DNA of 64,000 bases, from NCBI GenBank assembly GCA_024401335.1, contig JAKSLH010000013.1:1-64000 (forward strand). The letters are read 5' to 3'. The DNA is from Bacteroidales bacterium. Lineage in GTDB: Bacteria; Bacteroidota; Bacteroidia; Bacteroidales; Marinilabiliaceae. A model generated the notes under the pieces. The model saw only the letters and a program-made list of their open reading frames with translations. It was not told the origin of the DNA and did no database searches. Of this stretch, positions 37,388 through 46,604 are shown in pieces. Position numbers and translations under genes: made by a program. Positions within the stretch are counted from its first letter, which is position 1, and every line of letters starts with the position of its first letter.

Positions 37388-40192
37388 TTATGCAAGGAAG
37401 GCCTTTAGGTATTTTCCTGTGTATGAAGCATCGACTTTTACGACGTCTTCCGGTGTTCCTTGGGCAACGATCTCTCCTCCGTTGTCGCCGCCTTCTGGTC
37501 CCATATCTATCATCCAGTCTGCTCTTTTTATTATGTCAAGATTATGCTCGATGATGAGTAGGGTATGTCCCCTTTCTATTAAGGAGTCAAAAGCTTTGAT
37601 CAGCTTGTTTATGTCGTGGAAATGTAATCCTGTCGTTGGCTCGTCGAAAATGAAAAGGGTAGGGGCGGTCTGCTCGTCGGCCAGGAATGAGGCTAGTTTC
37701 ACTCTTTGGCTCTCTCCACCGCTGAGCGTGCTCGACGACTGTCCTAGCTTGACATATCCAAGTCCTACATCCTGTAGTGGCTTCAATCGTGCTATTATAC
37801 GCTTCTCGGTCGCACCGATACTTCCTCCTTCTGCCGTTTCTCCAAAAAACTCCAATGCCTGGTTTATGGTCATGTTCAGGATGTCGTATATGTTTTTGTC
37901 ACGGTATTTCACCTCTAGCACTTCATCCTTGAATCTCATTCCGTGACAGTTCTCACACTCTATGGTGATGTCTGCCATAAACTGCATCTCGATCTTTATG
38001 GTGCCTTCTCCTTGGCACGCTTCACATCTGCCACCTTGGGCGTTGAATGAGAAATGGGCTGTCGTAAATCCATATTGCTTCGATAGCTGTTGCGACGCCA
38101 TGAGTTTGCGTATCTCGTCGTATGCCTTAAGGTATGTCGCCGGGTTCGATCTCGTACTTTTGCCTATCGGGTTCTGATCGATGAACTCTACATTCTTTAT
38201 CGCTGTGATGTCTCCTGTAAGTCCGCCAAATGAACCGGTCTTGTCCTGGTTGACGAGTCCAAGCGCTTTGCAAATGGCAGGGTAGAAGACTTTGCTTACT
38301 AATGTTGATTTGCCTGACCCGCTGACCCCTGTGACAACTGTCATCACGTTGAGCGGAATCTTTGTTGTTATGTTCTTGAGGTTGTTCTCTGTGGCCTTGT
38401 TTATTGTTATGCTCTTGTTCCATGATCTGCGCGATTTTGGAACGGCAATTTTCAACTGGCCTGTCAGGTATTTTGTGGTCAGTGTGTCTGCTTCGTTTTT
38501 CAGATGTTTGTAGTCACCATGGAATACAACTTCTCCTCCTAGTCTGCCGGCCTCCGGACCTATATCTATTATTTCGTCTGCTGCACGTATTATGTCTTCG
38601 TCGTGTTCTACAACTACTACTGTGTTTCCGAGGTTCTTTAGCTTTTGTAGCACATTGATGAGCTTCTCTGTGTCTCTTGAATGGAGCCCTATGCTTGGCT
38701 CGTCGAGGATATATAGCGAACCGACAAGGCTGCTGCCGAGCGATGTCGCGATGTTTATTCTCTGGCTCTCTCCTCCCGAAAGTGTCGACGATAGTCTGTT
38801 TAGTGTCAGGTACTCTAGCCCTACTTCACACAGATAACCGAGTCTTGTCCTTATTTCTGTCAAGAGTCTCTCTGCTACTTTCTTCTCGTGTTCCTCAAGT
38901 TCTATGTTGTCTGCCCACTCCTTGAGTTTGCTGAGCGGCATGTTTACTATGTCAACTATGTTCTTGCCGGCTACCTTTATGTATGTGGCTTCTTTTTTGA
39001 GTCTTGCTCCTTCGCATACCGGACAGGTCGTCTTGCCTCTGTATCTTGATAGCATGACTCTATATTGTATCTTGTATTGCTGCTCTTTGGCAAACTCAAA
39101 AAAGGCGTCTATTCCATATATTCCTCTTCCGCCCTTCCATAGCAGTCTCTTCTCAGCTTCGTTCAGTTCACAATATGCTCTGTGTACCGGGAAGTTAAGC
39201 CTGCTTACTGCCAGCATGAAGTCTCTCTTCCATTCGCTGAGCTTCGGACCCACCCAGCATGCCACGCAGTCTTCTGCTACGCTCTTGCTTTTGTCTGGAA
39301 TGACGAGGTCTTCATCTATGCCTATCACATTGCCAAATCCTTCGCACTCTGGGCATGCGCCGACGGGACTGTTGAACGTGAAGAGTTGCTCCGATGGCTC
39401 CTCAAATGTCATTCCGTCTGCCTCAAATTTGTCCGAGAAGCTCTTGTCTTCTGTGGTGTTGTCTTTGTTGTATTTTCTAACTATGCAACTGCCATGTCCT
39501 TCGTAGAATGCTGTGCTGACAGAATCCGACAGACGTGTTAATGTGTCTGCTTCTTTGTTCGCTGACAGACGGTCTATGACTAGGTTGATCTCCTTGCCGC
39601 TTTTTATGTTGCCTATTGTCTCTTCGTCTAGCCTTATGAATTCTCCCTCACACTCTATTCTGCTGAATCCTTGCAGAACCAAGGCGTTCAGCTTCTCTTT
39701 CATAGGTCGCCCGTCACTGAGGATGTTGCATAGTATCGCAACTTTCGTGCCTTCTTCCATGTCTGCGACGTAGTCCACTACATCCGATACGGTGTCTCTC
39801 TTGACTTCGTTCCCCGATATTGGCGAATATGTGTGGCCGATGCGTGCAAACATCAGCTTTATGTAGTCATATACCTCCGTCGATGTTCCTACGGTTGAAC
39901 GTGGGTTGCGGGTGTTGACTTTCTGCTCTATCGCTATAGCTGGTGGTATGCCTTTTATGTAATCTACTTCGGGCTTGTTGTTTCGACCAAGAAACTGGCG
40001 CGCATACGAGTTGAGACTCTCTACATATCGTCTCTGTCCTTCGGCATATAAGGTGTCGAATGCAAGCGATGACTTGCCTGATCCGCTGACACCTGTGACA
40101 ACTATGAGTTTGTTGCGGGGTATTTTTATGTCGATGCCTTTGAGGTTGTTTACTCGGGCGTTCTTTATCTCTATCTCTTTAGCTTGAGCCAT
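37388..40192 (-). CDS. uvrA: UvrABC excinuclease subunit A
   Basis: A 934-residue ATP-dependent damage sensor of nucleotide excision repair. Walker A of the first ABC domain is GVSGSGKSS (residues 34-42), the second GVSGSGKST; both signature motifs LSGGESQR are present. The zinc-binding [11 protein letters not shown] and CEACQGEG...CENCHG pairs and the [15 protein letters not shown] segment are intact. Normal length, own -7 box upstream. Confidence 0.98.
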   Translation of the reverse strand: MAQAKEIEIKNARVNNLKGIDIKIPRNKLIVVTGVSGSGKSSLAFDTLYAEGQRRYVESLNSYARQFLGRNNKPEVDYIKGIPPAIAIEQKVNTRNPRSTVGTSTEVYDYIKLMFARIGHTYSPISGNEVKRDTVSDVVDYVADMEEGTKVAILCNILSDGRPMKEKLNALVLQGFSRIECEGEFIRLDEETIGNIKSGKEINLVIDRLSANKEADTLTRLSDSVSTAFYEGHGSCIVRKYNKDNTTEDKSFSDKFEADGMTFEEPSEQLFTFNSPVGACPECEGFGNVIGIDEDLVIPDKSKSVAEDCVACWVGPKLSEWKRDFMLAVSRLNFPVHRAYCELNEAEKRLLWKGGRGIYGIDAFFEFAKEQQYKIQYRVMLSRYRGKTTCPVCEGARLKKEATYIKVAGKNIVDIVNMPLSKLKEWADNIELEEHEKKVAERLLTEIRTRLGYLCEVGLEYLTLNRLSSTLSGGESQRINIATSLGSSLVGSLYILDEPSIGLHSRDTEKLINVLQKLKNLGNTVVVVEHDEDIIRAADEIIDIGPEAGRLGGEVVFHGDYKHLKNEADTLTTKYLTGQLKIAVPKSRRSWNKSITINKATENNLKNITTKIPLNVMTVVTGVSGSGKSTLVSKVFYPAICKALGLVNQDKTGSFGGLTGDITAIKNVEFIDQNPIGKSTRSNPATYLKAYDEIRKLMASQQLSKQYGFTTAHFSFNAQGGRCEACQGEGTIKIEMQFMADITIECENCHGMRFKDEVLEVKYRDKNIYDILNMTINQALEFFGETAEGGSIGATEKRIIARLKPLQDVGLGYVKLGQSSSTLSGGESQRVKLASFLADEQTAPTLFIFDEPTTGLHFHDINKLIKAFDSLIERGHTLLIIEHNLDIIKRADWMIDMGPEGGDNGGEIVAQGTPEDVVKVDASYTGKYLKAFLA

Positions 40193-40213
40193 TTTTTCTT
40201 AGTCTTTGAACAT

Positions 40214-40222
40214 GCAAAGATA
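40214..40222 (-). promoter_or_regulatory. uvrA -7 box TATCTTTGC
   Basis: TATCTTTGC on the - strand lies 21 bases upstream of the uvrA ATG and matches the -7 consensus. The gap to the kinase gene above is only 60 bases. Confidence 0.6.
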
Positions 40223-40252
40223 GGAAAATTTAATCATTCTTCATTTGTGTGG

Positions 40253-43200
40253 TTAGCAATCATTCTTGCGTATCTCGCCTTTCATTGTGATGAGGAATGT
40301 CGAGCCTTGTCCCTCTTTGCTTCGCAGCGTTATGTTGGCTCCCATGTCTTTAGCCAGCTTTTGCGCGATGTTGAGTCCGAGTCCTAATCCAGGTATGAAG
40401 TTGTCGTTCTTCCAGAACAGGTCGAATACTGCCTTCTGCTTCTCCTTGCTGAGCCCACATCCGGTGTCTTCCACTATGATTGTAGCTGTCTCGGCATTGA
40501 AGTCATAGTGGTATCCAATCATTATTGTTCCTTCCTTCGTGAATTTTATCGCGTTGCTGGCCATCTGGTCTATGATGTAGCGCAAACGTCTCTTGTCGCT
40601 CTTTATGTATAGGTCTTTGAAGTAGTTCATGACGATGAATCTCACTCCTTCTGGCGCTTTGCCCGACCATTCAGCTCCTATCTCTTCTATCATCTCCGAT
40701 AGCTCTATGTCTTCTATGTTGTAGTTGATGGAGCCGCTTTCTACTCTCGAAAATAGCAATACGTCGTCTATCATCGACCTTAGCTTGTCGTTGTTCTCTT
40801 TGATGACGTTCTTCAGATATATAATCTCCTCCTCCGATAACTCGTTCACCTGCTCCGACGCTAGTATGTCCGAGAATCCTACTACGGCATTGAGCGGTGT
40901 TCGTATCTCGTGGCTTATCGTTTTCAGGAAGTCCTCCTTCTGTCTCGCTTCCTCTGCTAGCTTGTTGGCTATTCTGAGGTCTTCTTCATATTTCTTCGTC
41001 TCGTCTATGCTGAATAATATGCCGTCTATCCTTTTCTTCCCTTTCTTGTCTAGCATCACGACGTGCCTTAGCTGCCACCATTTGTAGTCTCCTGGGGTTT
41101 CTAGGTCGATGTATATTTCGTGTATATACTCTCCGATGTTCTCTGCCGACAGCTCTATCTCTGTGGCTATGTCTGTGTGGTCTGGGTGTATATGGGCTAT
41201 TATCTCTTTTAGTTCATCTTTGCTTTTCACTGATCTGCTCGCTGCCCCTCTGAGGGCTAGCTTTCTTATTTTCGCCTTGTGCATGATGTTGCTTATCAAT
41301 GCGTTCTGGCCTTTGTCTCTCCATCTTACGGCTAGCCATGATGCTACGGTCGCTATTCCGGCGATGAATACTATGCCTAATATCCAAAATGCTATATATA
41401 GCCAAGGGTGCACCTGCTTGAATGGGGCTCCGATGATGTTGAATTTGTCTTTGTAGTCGTCATACTTGTAGCCTAGGGCTTTCATCGCCATGTAGTTCAT
41501 GTGATACTCCTGGTGATGCATCAGCCCCGTCATCGACCTTGCGTCTGCTCCTCTCAGTAGCTTGGAGCAGGCTACGCCTAGTTCATGGGCTACTGTCTCA
41601 TAGCTGGCGAAGTAGCCGCAGAGGAATCGCTCTCCACCTCCCTCGGCAAATCCCGATTTGATGGCTGTAAACTGTGGCCTCTTTGTCTTGTCTATGATGT
41701 CAAAGCTATAAAGGTCGTTCTTTATGGCTAGCGATGGGTTGTCCCACAGATATGTATATGCGTTGTATTCGTTTGCCACAGTGGCTGTCTCGTGTGGCGG
41801 TACATTTCTCTCTGGCGACTCTGCCGATATCGTCGTCACTATGATGCTGTCTTTCCACTCTTCCGCATTCTCTAGCTTCTGACCGAATCTGAAGACGTGG
41901 AAGTCGCTGTTGTCTATGTATGGAGGTCTCGCAATGGCGGCTCTCAGGTCTTCGCGGTTTATCGAGTCCTGATAGAAATAGTCTAGCTCTATGTCTACCA
42001 TGTTTATTCCGGTCATCTCTACCGCGAGGTTGATGTTCTTGCAGTAGTCTATCGGCTCGCATATCGGAACAATCTGGTTGTGGCTTCTTATGAAATCCCA
42101 GTTGGGATGATGTAGCGCAAAAATTACTATTGGCACTCTGGAGAACACATCGATGCTGTCTATATACGACATCATGTCTCTCATCGTCCTGTCTCCGTCA
42201 GCTAGTATGATGTTGGGCTCCCAGCCGATGGCGCTCAATGAGTCAAATGCATGCTTGACAATTGGCTTGCCTTTCTTCTCGTTGCCGTTGATTCCGAGGT
42301 ATATGTGACAGATGTCGGCGTCTATCTTTTCACTTTCTAGCGTGCTCTCTAGGTTCCTGTTGAGTATCTCGTAGTTCTTTACGCCTTTGTCAAACGAGTG
42401 TATGAGCACTATGTGCTTGTGTGTCGCGTCGTTGTTCATGAGGCTGCACGAACTGAGCCCGCATGATATGCTGCATATCAATGCTATCCACGTCATTATG
42501 TGGCGTTTCATTCTGATGTAGAATGTGCTGCCTTTGCCTTTCTCGCTCTTTACACCTATCTCTCCTCCCATGTTGTCTATGATCGTCTTGCTTATGTCTA
42601 GCCCAAGACCTGTCCCTCTCGCGTTTTCATTCTCCTTGTAGAATCTGTCAAATAGATGTGCCTGCTTCTCTTTGCTTACGCCTATGCCTGTGTCTCTCAC
42701 GTATATCTCGACATATTCTGTCCTCTTGACATGCTTCCATCCTAATGTGACGCCTCCCTCTATTGTAAACTTGAAGGCATTGCTTAGGAAGTTGTTTATG
42801 ATCTGCTTCGTTCTTGTGACGTCTATGTCTATGTCGCAGTCGTTGCTGTCGTTCTCCATTCTGAATCTCAGGTGCGCAGGTGCAATGACTTTGTTTGTGA
42901 GATAGCTCTCCTGTATCAGTTCGGTGACCGATTTTTTCTGCTTTATGAGCACAATGTCTCCGCTCTCCAGCTGCGACTTCTCCACGATGTTGTCAATCAT
43001 CTTCAGAATCATCTCTGTGTTCTGATTGATCATGTCGTTGAACACTTGCCTGTCTTCTGCCGTCACCTCCATCTCTTCAGATGTCAACAGCTCCGAGAAT
43101 CCGTTTATGGCATTCAATGGGGTCCTGAGGTCGTGACTTATGTTGGCAAGGAAGGTCTCCTTTAGGGCTACCTCGCTGCTCTTGCGCTGTGCCTCGGTCA

Positions 43201-44815
43201 ACTGGTCTTCTGTCGCTTTCTTCTCGTCTATGTTGAGCAATATGCCATATAGCTCACCTGTCCTGGCTGTCTCCTCTGTTGCTTCATAGAGCACCTCAAT
43301 CCAGAAGTATCTCTTCCCCTGGTCCGGAGTGACATGCATTCTTACCGATTTCCTTCCGCGCTGGTTCCTGAAGTCTAGCAATGTGTTGAGGCTCCATGCG
43401 CTCCACTCATCTACCATGCTCCATAGCTGCTCTATGGTGAATTCTGCTGATGGTAGCCCGAACGCCGCCGCAAACTCGTCGGTGATATACATTATGTTGT
43501 CTTTCAGATGCCATACGGTGTCACTCTTTTTCGTGAAAAGCAACTTGCTTACCTTGTCCTCATACATCAGCTCGTCGAAGAGGTCTTTCGACCCTTTCTT
43601 TTTCCATCTGAAAAGGGTGTGCACTATTATTACGGCTATTCCGCAGACCAACGCTACGCCTAGGATGAGGGTCATCGCAGTGGTCTTCGGATTCTCATAT
43701 TTATATGGTGCGTTTACAATGGTGAAGCTGTCTGCATAGTCTTCATATTTCAGCGCCGGAGTGAATCGCACCATGGCATTGTAGTCCATATAGTATCCCT
43801 GCTTGTGAATGCCTATAGGGAGGGTCTTGGGCTGCACACCTCGCAATATCTCCGTGGCGTACCTTACTTGGTCATAGACCTGCGTCTCGGTACTTGTGAA
43901 GTATCCGCACAGGAATCTTACGCGTTTCGGGTTGTTGAACTGCTCTCTGATGCATGTGAATTGAGGCCTGCGCGAATGGTCTATTATGTTGTGGCTGAAA
44001 ATGTCTCTCTTTACCTGCAGATGCCACTGCCTCTTCGCCTCGGCATAGTATCTTCCCAATATCTGTTTGCCACTTATGTTTTCATTCGGCCTCTGGTTCT
44101 TTTCTGGCTCTGCACATGATACGAAGCTGACTATCGCTTGTCCCGGATAACGGTTCTTGAGGTATTGGCTGTCAAGCGAATTCACGTGGAAGTCGCTGTT
44201 GTTCACATATCTTGTGCTGTCGCTTAGCTCCGCATACAACTCCTCTCTAAGCAGCCTGTCGTGCAATGTGTAGTCTAGCTCTATCGACAGCGCTTGCTGC
44301 TTGGTGATCTTCATCATCAGCTCGATGTTTCTTCCGAGGTCTATCTGATCGACGAATCCGGTCATCAGCGGATATCTGTATAGCGAGTCTCTGTGTAGCA
44401 CATTGATGCCTGCAAAGACTACCGGCGTTCTCTGGAATATGGTGTCGCTGATGTGCCTTACGAGTATCTGCTCCAGTATCGGGTCGTCGTTGACGAGTAT
44501 GATGTCTGGCTTCCATTCCAAGATGGAGTCTTCATACTGCTTCCATGCGTTGCCATACGATATCTCTCCGCTTCTGCGCACCATGTCTATATACATATGG
44601 CGAACGGTTGCATCTATCTCCTCCTGCCTGAAGGCTTCTTCCATTATTTGCGGAAAGAGCACTCCGTCCTCGGCTATGTCACTCCATGAATGGATTACAA
44701 GCACACGTCCCTTAAGCGCATGGCCTTCTTCACTGTTACATGCCGACAGTAACAATGCCGCTGCCATCACGACGCAAAAAACAACTATACCTGTAAATTT
44801 TCTCATTCCTTGCAA
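40253..44815 (-). CDS. Two tandem sensor histidine kinases fused in one ORF
   Basis: A 1520-residue frame made of two complete kinases. Half one (1-768): lipobox LLLSAC (Cys26), a periplasmic ABC-substrate-binding-like sensor (about 30-375), membrane helix (379-403), PAS-like domain (430-535), HisKA with His561 (NISHDLRTP) and HATPase ending near 768. Half two (769-1520) repeats the plan: its own start-like MKRHIMTW, hydrophobic stretch and lipobox-like LSSC (Cys790), sensor, helix (about 1138-1164), linker domain, HisKA with His1302 (TISHEIRTP) and HATPase with GLGLGLNI. The sensors share NSDFHV, RPQFT and RFLCGYF. No stop codon separates the halves; Met769 (ATG at 42511) could still serve as an internal start. 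Neither half has a receiver domain. This looks like a tandem duplication with loss of the first stop. Signal sensed is unknown. Confidence 0.85.
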   Translation of the reverse strand: MQGMRKFTGIVVFCVVMAAALLLSACNSEEGHALKGRVLVIHSWSDIAEDGVLFPQIMEEAFRQEEIDATVRHMYIDMVRRSGEISYGNAWKQYEDSILEWKPDIILVNDDPILEQILVRHISDTIFQRTPVVFAGINVLHRDSLYRYPLMTGFVDQIDLGRNIELMMKITKQQALSIELDYTLHDRLLREELYAELSDSTRYVNNSDFHVNSLDSQYLKNRYPGQAIVSFVSCAEPEKNQRPNENISGKQILGRYYAEAKRQWHLQVKRDIFSHNIIDHSRRPQFTCIREQFNNPKRVRFLCGYFTSTETQVYDQVRYATEILRGVQPKTLPIGIHKQGYYMDYNAMVRFTPALKYEDYADSFTIVNAPYKYENPKTTAMTLILGVALVCGIAVIIVHTLFRWKKKGSKDLFDELMYEDKVSKLLFTKKSDTVWHLKDNIMYITDEFAAAFGLPSAEFTIEQLWSMVDEWSAWSLNTLLDFRNQRGRKSVRMHVTPDQGKRYFWIEVLYEATEETARTGELYGILLNIDEKKATEDQLTEAQRKSSEVALKETFLANISHDLRTPLNAINGFSELLTSEEMEVTAEDRQVFNDMINQNTEMILKMIDNIVEKSQLESGDIVLIKQKKSVTELIQESYLTNKVIAPAHLRFRMENDSNDCDIDIDVTRTKQIINNFLSNAFKFTIEGGVTLGWKHVKRTEYVEIYVRDTGIGVSKEKQAHLFDRFYKENENARGTGLGLDISKTIIDNMGGEIGVKSEKGKGSTFYIRMKRHIMTWIALICSISCGLSSCSLMNNDATHKHIVLIHSFDKGVKNYEILNRNLESTLESEKIDADICHIYLGINGNEKKGKPIVKHAFDSLSAIGWEPNIILADGDRTMRDMMSYIDSIDVFSRVPIVIFALHHPNWDFIRSHNQIVPICEPIDYCKNINLAVEMTGINMVDIELDYFYQDSINREDLRAAIARPPYIDNSDFHVFRFGQKLENAEEWKDSIIVTTISAESPERNVPPHETATVANEYNAYTYLWDNPSLAIKNDLYSFDIIDKTKRPQFTAIKSGFAEGGGERFLCGYFASYETVAHELGVACSKLLRGADARSMTGLMHHQEYHMNYMAMKALGYKYDDYKDKFNIIGAPFKQVHPWLYIAFWILGIVFIAGIATVASWLAVRWRDKGQNALISNIMHKAKIRKLALRGAASRSVKSKDELKEIIAHIHPDHTDIATEIELSAENIGEYIHEIYIDLETPGDYKWWQLRHVVMLDKKGKKRIDGILFSIDETKKYEEDLRIANKLAEEARQKEDFLKTISHEIRTPLNAVVGFSDILASEQVNELSEEEIIYLKNVIKENNDKLRSMIDDVLLFSRVESGSINYNIEDIELSEMIEEIGAEWSGKAPEGVRFIVMNYFKDLYIKSDKRRLRYIIDQMASNAIKFTKEGTIMIGYHYDFNAETATIIVEDTGCGLSKEKQKAVFDLFWKNDNFIPGLGLGLNIAQKLAKDMGANITLRSKEGQGSTFLITMKGEIRKNDC

Positions 44816-44828
44816 TGGACTATATCTA

Positions 44829-44836
44829 CAAATATA
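44829..44836 (-). promoter_or_regulatory. -7 box TATATTTG of the kinase gene
   Basis: TATATTTG on the - strand ends 14 bases before the ATG at 44815 (or 23 before the alternative Met4 at 44806), so the leader must be very short. Confidence 0.55.
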
Positions 44837-44864
44837 GTGAAAAATCTATTAACAATCTTCCTGT

Positions 44865-45425
44865 CTATGTTAATTTAGAATGCTCGTGCGCAACGCTCGG
44901 CTTTTTCCTTCTGGCAGTCTTCCATCTTCTCCCTATGATGATTATGCCGTCTTTCTCTTTGTCTGTCGTCTCTTTGCTCTTGTATATCAATGCGTTGTCG
45001 CTAGTGTCATCCTTCCTGCTCAACTCTCTTGCCTCTTCATTCTTCTTCCTCCGTGTCATCCCCTTAAGCTCCGCTGTATCTCTCGCCTCATCCTTCCTCT
45101 TCATCAACTCCTTCCCCTTGAGTTCCGCTATATACCACGCCCTTGCGCATCCCATAGCTGTCTTATATCCCATCTCTCCCGCTTTCTTCTCCCAATATTC
45201 TCTTCTCCCTTCTTTACTCATATCTGCCTTCGCCAGCTCATTCGCTCTCTTCAACAGCTCCCTGCACTCCATCTGCGCCTCTGTGTTCGGCTGTATGCAC
45301 TTGAATTTCTTAAACGTATATAGCCTGCCGTTTCTCTTAGTTATCCTAAAAGAACCGCCACGCTTCGTCATGATCCTCCGCGCCCCCTTCAAGGTTATAT
45401 TGTCGTTCAATACTATCCTAGCCAT
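44865..45425 (-). CDS. Highly basic protein of unknown function
   Basis: A 186-residue cytoplasmic protein very rich in Lys, Arg and Glu. The first 100 residues look folded (GGSFRITKRNGRLYTF, then PNTEAQMECRELLKRANELAKA and REYWEKKAGEMGYKTAMGCARAWYIAELK). The rest is a charged low-complexity tail. The N-terminal plan (short basic strands, then TEAQ and a helix) reminds me of small Bacteroidetes proteins of unknown role found in many copies per genome; this is memory, not a search result. Its 5' leader contains the TTCGTAA repeats described separately. Nucleic-acid binding is plausible from charge alone. A 49-base gap separates it from the kinase gene. Confidence 0.6.
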   Translation of the reverse strand: MARIVLNDNITLKGARRIMTKRGGSFRITKRNGRLYTFKKFKCIQPNTEAQMECRELLKRANELAKADMSKEGRREYWEKKAGEMGYKTAMGCARAWYIAELKGKELMKRKDEARDTAELKGMTRRKKNEEARELSRKDDTSDNALIYKSKETTDKEKDGIIIIGRRWKTARRKKPSVAHEHSKLT

Positions 45426-45430
45426 CGTAT

Positions 45431-45504
45431 TTCGTAATTCGTAAATAACTACGCCGAACTTCGTTTCGTAATTCGTAATTCGTAATTAGACTTCGTAATT
45501 CGTA
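45431..45504. repeat. TTCGTAA heptamer repeat cluster
   Basis: The heptamer TTCGTAA (TTACGAA on the - strand) occurs in three blocks: 45431-45444 (two units), 45465-45485 (three perfect units in tandem) and 45492-45504 (two units, the last one incomplete). The blocks are separated by 20 and 6 bases. All lie between the -7 box at 45508-45515 and the start codon at 45425 of the basic-protein gene, hence inside its predicted 5' untranslated region. Confidence 0.85.
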
Positions 45505-45507
45505 TTT

Positions 45508-45515
45508 CAAAATTA
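45508..45515 (-). promoter_or_regulatory. -7 box TAATTTTG of the basic-protein gene
   Basis: TAATTTTG on the - strand fits TAnnTTTG. A start about seven bases downstream would give a leader of about 75 bases filled with the heptamer repeats. Confidence 0.5.
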
Positions 45516-45612
45516 GTTAATTTTATCTGAAACACGTACTTTCACTAGTAAAATTAGCTACCTATGCCATACAAATACCTTCGCATGCCCTATGATTTAT
45601 GCGTGAATCAAC

Positions 45613-45643
45613 TTTGAAAAATGTAATTAATGATATATATTTG
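45613..45643 (+). promoter_or_regulatory. Promoter TTTG-N19-TATATTTG
   Basis: TTTG at 45613-45616 and TATATTTG at 45636-45643 (followed by C) are 19 bases apart, a near-consensus Bacteroidetes promoter, with the HPt-STAS ATG 30 bases downstream. Confidence 0.75.
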
Positions 45644-45672
45644 CGTCTATAACACACAAACAAATCCTAGTT

Positions 45673-46446
45673 ATGCAAGTTATAGATCTTACATATCTAC
45701 ATTCTATATCCGATGGCGACCGTTCGCTTGAGGACAACCTCATTGAGATATTCCTGCAACAGCTCCCGGAGTTCGAGAACGACCTTTCGTCGGCTTATGC
45801 TGACGACGATTTCGTGCGACTGGCTGCCGCTGCTCATAAGGCTAAATCGTCCATACTTGCTATGGGCATGACTGCATGTGCTACGTCGTTAAAGCGTCTT
45901 GAGATGCTTTGTAAATTGATTTATATAGATAAGAACTCTGCTAATTCAATGTCTGACAGTAAGATAGATGACTATCAGCGACAGATTGATGCTCTGCCAG
46001 ATGAATTAAAAACGTGGATTTATAAAAACAAATCGCAAAATGTAGTGATTGAATTGATTAATTTTTATAAATTGCAAGCCGAATTAGCAAAAGCCGATTT
46101 GTCAGAATACGGCGAAGCCAATCAATTAACTAGAAAACCTATGATAGAAGTAACTGAAAATGAGGCTTTAGTTGTTGTGACTGTTGTTGGTACAGATCGC
46201 ATAACTGTTGCAAATGTGGCCGAACTTAAGACTACTCTTACAGGAAAGCTTAAGTCTAAAGTGTCTAAAGTTGTTCTTGATCTTGCAAATGTCAAGTTTA
46301 TGGATAGTACAGGCATTAGCGTTCTCATCAGCAGCCTTAAGGCTTCTCGCGAGAATGGTAACAAGTTCGCTATTCGTAATGTTAATACTGATGTCATGCG
46401 TCTTTTCGAACTTATGAAGCTCGACAAGATCTTTGAGATCGAATAA
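45673..46446 (+). CDS. HPt-STAS fusion protein
   Basis: A 257-residue cytoplasmic protein joining two signalling modules. Residues 1-90 form a histidine-phosphotransfer domain (LIEIFLQQLPEFENDL, then AAAAHKAKSSILAMG with His55 as likely phosphosite). Residues 90-156 are an AT-rich, charged helical linker. Residues 157-257 are a STAS domain of the anti-sigma-factor-antagonist type (VVLDLANVKFMDSTGISVL, with Ser212 at the usual phosphosite). Met157 (ATG at 46141) would be a natural start for a stand-alone STAS protein, which suggests a gene fusion. It could pass a phosphorelay signal into partner switching, perhaps with SiaB nearby. It has a near-ideal promoter and its own terminator. Confidence 0.82.
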   Translation: MQVIDLTYLHSISDGDRSLEDNLIEIFLQQLPEFENDLSSAYADDDFVRLAAAAHKAKSSILAMGMTACATSLKRLEMLCKLIYIDKNSANSMSDSKIDDYQRQIDALPDELKTWIYKNKSQNVVIELINFYKLQAELAKADLSEYGEANQLTRKPMIEVTENEALVVVTVVGTDRITVANVAELKTTLTGKLKSKVSKVVLDLANVKFMDSTGISVLISSLKASRENGNKFAIRNVNTDVMRLFELMKLDKIFEIE

Positions 46447-46488
46447 TTACTCAGCAACCTTTTCAATCATTCCAAATTTGTAATATAG

Positions 46489-46519
46489 AGGCATCCCATT
46501 GGAGATGCCTTTGTTTTTT
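46489..46519 (+). terminator. Terminator of the HPt-STAS gene
   Basis: AGGCATC (46489-46495) pairs with GATGCCT (46504-46510), with an inner CC/GG extension, and is followed by TTTGTTTTTT. Confidence 0.88.
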
Positions 46520-46585
46520 ATATGTGATTATGTAAAATAATTGCATATTTATGTAACTAGCATTTCTCTTTGGCGTATAATCGTT

Positions 46586-46593
46586 TAACTTTG
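46586..46593 (+). promoter_or_regulatory. -7 box TAACTTTG
   Basis: TAACTTTG lies only 11 bases before the ATG at 46605, which would give an almost leaderless transcript. Confidence 0.5.
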
Positions 46594-46604
46594 ACTCTAA
46601 GGAT

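Noticed and set aside
45431..45504. CRISPR-like array
   Set aside because: Units are seven bases with no spacers of constant size, and no cas genes are present; it is a simple heptamer repeat.
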